From Oceaniglobus ichthyenteri (GTDB taxonomy: Bacteria > Pseudomonadota > Alphaproteobacteria > Rhodobacterales > Rhodobacteraceae): a stretch of DNA of 59,564 nt. The notes below the pieces were generated by a model that searched no databases, was not told the origin of the DNA, and worked only from the letters and a program-made list of their open reading frames with translations. Below are positions 57,898-59,564 of the stretch, in pieces; position 1 is the first letter of the stretch; every line of letters starts with the position of its first letter. The stretch is from positions 1 to 59,564 of the forward strand of contig NZ_QAGK01000016.1 of assembly GCF_003057885.1 (NCBI RefSeq). The letters run 5' to 3'. The position numbers and the translations under genes were made by a program.

Positions 57898-59110
57898 TAC
57901 ACGCAGCCCCGAAGAAATCGAACGCGATATCGAACGTGAACGCGCCGGTCTGACGGACACGCTGGACGATCTTCAGGACAGATTTTCGATCGAGCATGTT
58001 GCACGGCAATTCTCGGACCAATTCCGTGAACATGGCGGCGATATCGGACGATCCGTATCTGAGGCGGTCAAACGCAACCCAGTTGCGCTGGCCCTGACTG
58101 GTGTCGGGCTTGCCTGGCTGATGATGGGCGACAGGTCCGATGGCCGTGACCGTTATGATCGTGACCGCCGCTTTGGTCGGTCCGACTACGATGACCGCTA
58201 TGATGATTCTCGTCGCGATCGCGATGAAGTCGGTCGAACTCGGTTACCAAGTCGTGCTTCGACCGCCCCGCAAGGTCGGAAAATGGGCCCACAGCCAGGT
58301 GACCCCTCAAAGCCCTACTATTCTGGCCGCTACGGAAGTCACGACAACACACCTTCTTGGGCGCGAACGTCCGATGATGATCAGGAAGGGTTGGGAACGA
58401 AAGTTAGCAATGCGGCATCCAGCGCAGGTGAAAGTGTTTCAGGCGCAGCCTCAAGCGCTGCCGGAACTGCACGAGATGCCGGGACGTCAGTCGCTGACAC
58501 GGCAAAAGGTGCCGCGAGTGCTGTAGCGAATGCTGGTAAATCCGTGGCTGACAGCGCCCAGAACCTTGCATCCTCCGCATCTGAGCGAGCCTCGGCATTG
58601 CGTGAACGCTTGGCCGAAGGCACTGAAAATCTCACTGAGGACGCACGTGATCGCGTGATCTCCGCCCGCGAGAGCGCTATCGAAGCCCGTGATGCAGCAG
58701 CATCATACGCGCGACAGGGGCGTGAACGCGCTGTGGATATCTTCGAAGAACAACCGCTTATTGCCGGTGCGCTTGCTGTCGCGCTAGGTGCGGCGTTAGG
58801 TGCCGCTCTGCCACGTAGCCGGATGGAGGATCAGTATCTGGGAGAGACGAGCGACCAACTGATGAACGAGGCGGAACGGATCTTCGACGAAGAAAAACAG
58901 AAGGTTGGTAAAGTCGTAAAAGCTGCCACGGACGAAGCCAAAGACATTGTGAGCGAAGCTAAGGACAATGCTGACGATGCTGCACCGGCGGATACGGCGG
59001 ATACGGCGGCTCAAGCGGTGGCCAACAAGACGAAATCCGCTGGAAAGCGCATAGCCGATGCTGCGCAATCCGAAGCTAAAAAGCAGAACGTGGGCGACGT
59101 GAAAAAGTAG
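57887..59110 (+). CDS. DUF3618 protein with long LEA-like repeats
   Basis: A 407-residue protein. The DUF3618 N-terminus is PEEIERDIERERAGLTDTLDDL, a first membrane helix lies at about 65-83 (PVALALTGVGLAWLMMG), and an Asp/Arg/Tyr-rich low-complexity stretch at about 85-120. A long Ala/Ser-rich LEA-like region with 11-residue-like periodicity follows (for example AGKSVADSAQNLASSASERA), and a second helix at about 285-303 (PLIAGALAVALGAALGAALP). The tail is Lys/Ala/Asp-rich. It is longer than typical DUF3618 members. Such LEA-like segments protect membranes during drying. Last gene of the operon; a hairpin follows. Confidence 0.8.
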   Translation: MTNDTRSPEEIERDIERERAGLTDTLDDLQDRFSIEHVARQFSDQFREHGGDIGRSVSEAVKRNPVALALTGVGLAWLMMGDRSDGRDRYDRDRRFGRSDYDDRYDDSRRDRDEVGRTRLPSRASTAPQGRKMGPQPGDPSKPYYSGRYGSHDNTPSWARTSDDDQEGLGTKVSNAASSAGESVSGAASSAAGTARDAGTSVADTAKGAASAVANAGKSVADSAQNLASSASERASALRERLAEGTENLTEDARDRVISARESAIEARDAAASYARQGRERAVDIFEEQPLIAGALAVALGAALGAALPRSRMEDQYLGETSDQLMNEAERIFDEEKQKVGKVVKAATDEAKDIVSEAKDNADDAAPADTADTAAQAVANKTKSAGKRIADAAQSEAKKQNVGDVKK

Positions 59111-59133
59111 TAAGCGTCATCTGCACTAACCAT

Positions 59134-59162
59134 ATCAGCCCGTGCGTGAAGTGCGGGCTGAT
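59134..59162 (+). terminator. Terminator-like stem after the DUF3618 gene
   Basis: ATCAGCCCG (59134-59142) / CGGGCTGAT (59154-59162), 11-base loop, then CTGTTT. The rest of 59163-59363 holds no recognised gene. Confidence 0.55.
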
Positions 59163-59363
59163 CTGTTTGCGTAGCGCAGCGAGGACACGGCTCTGTCTGA
59201 TAGCGTTGCCAAAGGGGGGAAGGCTGCTGCGCCTTCACCCTATTGAAGCAGGGTATCCAGCCTATCTAGATTCCATCTGCCAAAAATTGGCATGCGATTT
59301 CAAATCAATGTCTTTGAGCATCCGCAAATCCTGCGCGGCCTTTCGCGCGTTCAACTGGTGATT

Positions 59364-59388
59364 GGAACCAGCGTGTCTGAGGGAAGTT
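59364..59388 (+). promoter_or_regulatory. EcfG-like promoter of the junction PRC-barrel gene
   Basis: GGAAC (59364-59368), 16 bases, AGTT (59385-59388), 41 bases before the PRC-barrel start. The -10 matches in three of four bases. Confidence 0.5.
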
Positions 59389-59428
59389 GACTCAGTGAAC
59401 AGAAACACGAACCAAAGTGAGGTAACTA

Positions 59429-59564
59429 ATGGACCATTCCAAGCACACCCCCCTCCAAGCTAACGAACTGACGTCCGCGAACGTCGATGGCGCTAACGTT
59501 TACGGCCCCGATGACAGCCACATCGGTGACGTGTCGCATTTCCATGGCACGGGTCATTCCGCGC
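59429..59564 (+). CDS. PRC-barrel domain protein, 5' part (continues at base 1)
   Basis: Starts MDHSKHTPLQANELTSANVD. AGTGAGG lies a few bases before the ATG. Codons 1-3 (59429-59437) are the unique part; from 59438 the sequence repeats bases 1-127. After joining the ends, the gene reads to its stop at 288 and encodes 98 residues. The entry at 1-288 describes the protein. Confidence 0.85.
   Translation, partial: MDHSKHTPLQANELTSANVDGANVYGPDDSHIGDVSHFHGTGHSA
59438..59564. repeat. Terminal direct repeat, right copy (circular closure)
   Basis: Identical to bases 1-127. The joined circle is about 59,437 bp. Confidence 0.9.

Noticed and set aside
59146-59361. Small frame between the DUF3618 gene and the junction PRC-barrel gene
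   Set aside because: Overlaps the terminator stem, has no ribosome-binding site, and its product is unlike any protein.
1-59564. tRNA or rRNA genes
   Set aside because: None seen on reading. A covariance-model scan was not possible here.

Overview
The window looks like one complete circular plasmid rather than a chromosome segment. Its last 127 bases (59438-59564) are identical to its first 127. A PRC-barrel gene that is cut at base 1 becomes a full 98-residue gene (start 59429, stop 288) when the ends are joined. The closed molecule would be about 59,437 bp. The gene content points to an alphaproteobacterium of the Rhodobacterales (Roseobacter type): an iteron-controlled RPA-type initiator, a MobV relaxase, KfrA, a GAAC-N7-GAAC SOS box, an HWE-type kinase and EcfG-like GGAAC promoters. 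This placement is inference from families and motifs, not from a search.

Layout. (1) 1-8100: SRAP (YedK/HMCES) protein, SOS-controlled umuDC, small hypotheticals, an alpha/beta hydrolase without its nucleophile, a cysteine-rich secreted protein and an AAA+ ATPase. (2) 8100-12940, plasmid backbone: an array of GTTACA repeats around an AT-rich core, MobV relaxase, a perfect 22-bp inverted repeat (oriT/ori candidate), five alternating iterons running into the rep start codon, rep, parA and a small parB-like gene with flanking CTGTTA repeats. (3) 12978-22058: a five-gene defence-type island comprising an MmeI-like methyltransferase without its nuclease domain, an AlbA_2/GHKL protein, an SF2 helicase, a GIY-YIG protein and a PD-(D/E)xK protein. 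A dead resolvase follows it. (4) 22347-28420: kfrA, a serine resolvase, a small inverted-repeat element, three secreted/unknown genes and an IS3-family element that has cut into genes on both sides (one of them an SDR). (5) 28497-59428 plus 1-288: a stress-protection half. It holds two Crp/Fnr regulators, a CheB-CheR-PAS-HWE kinase with its receiver, EF-hand, BON and two PRC-barrel proteins, Ku-LigD end joining, a CDF transporter, an esterase, a nitrilase-fold amidase, KatE catalase, a Na+/H+ antiporter, DUF421 and MgtC proteins, a seven-gene glycan/lipid cluster (49223-56158), a DUF892 protein, several very small proteins and an LEA-like membrane set.

How it fits together. The DNA-repair genes (SRAP, UmuDC, Ku-LigD), catalase, envelope proteins and ion transporters form a portable stress-tolerance load. 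At least five promoters in it carry GGAAC-N16/17-NGTT, resembling the alphaproteobacterial general stress sigma factor EcfG. That suggests the plasmid is wired into the host general stress response. The two segments most likely to hold undescribed biology are the island at 12978-22058 and the seven-gene cluster at 49223-56158.
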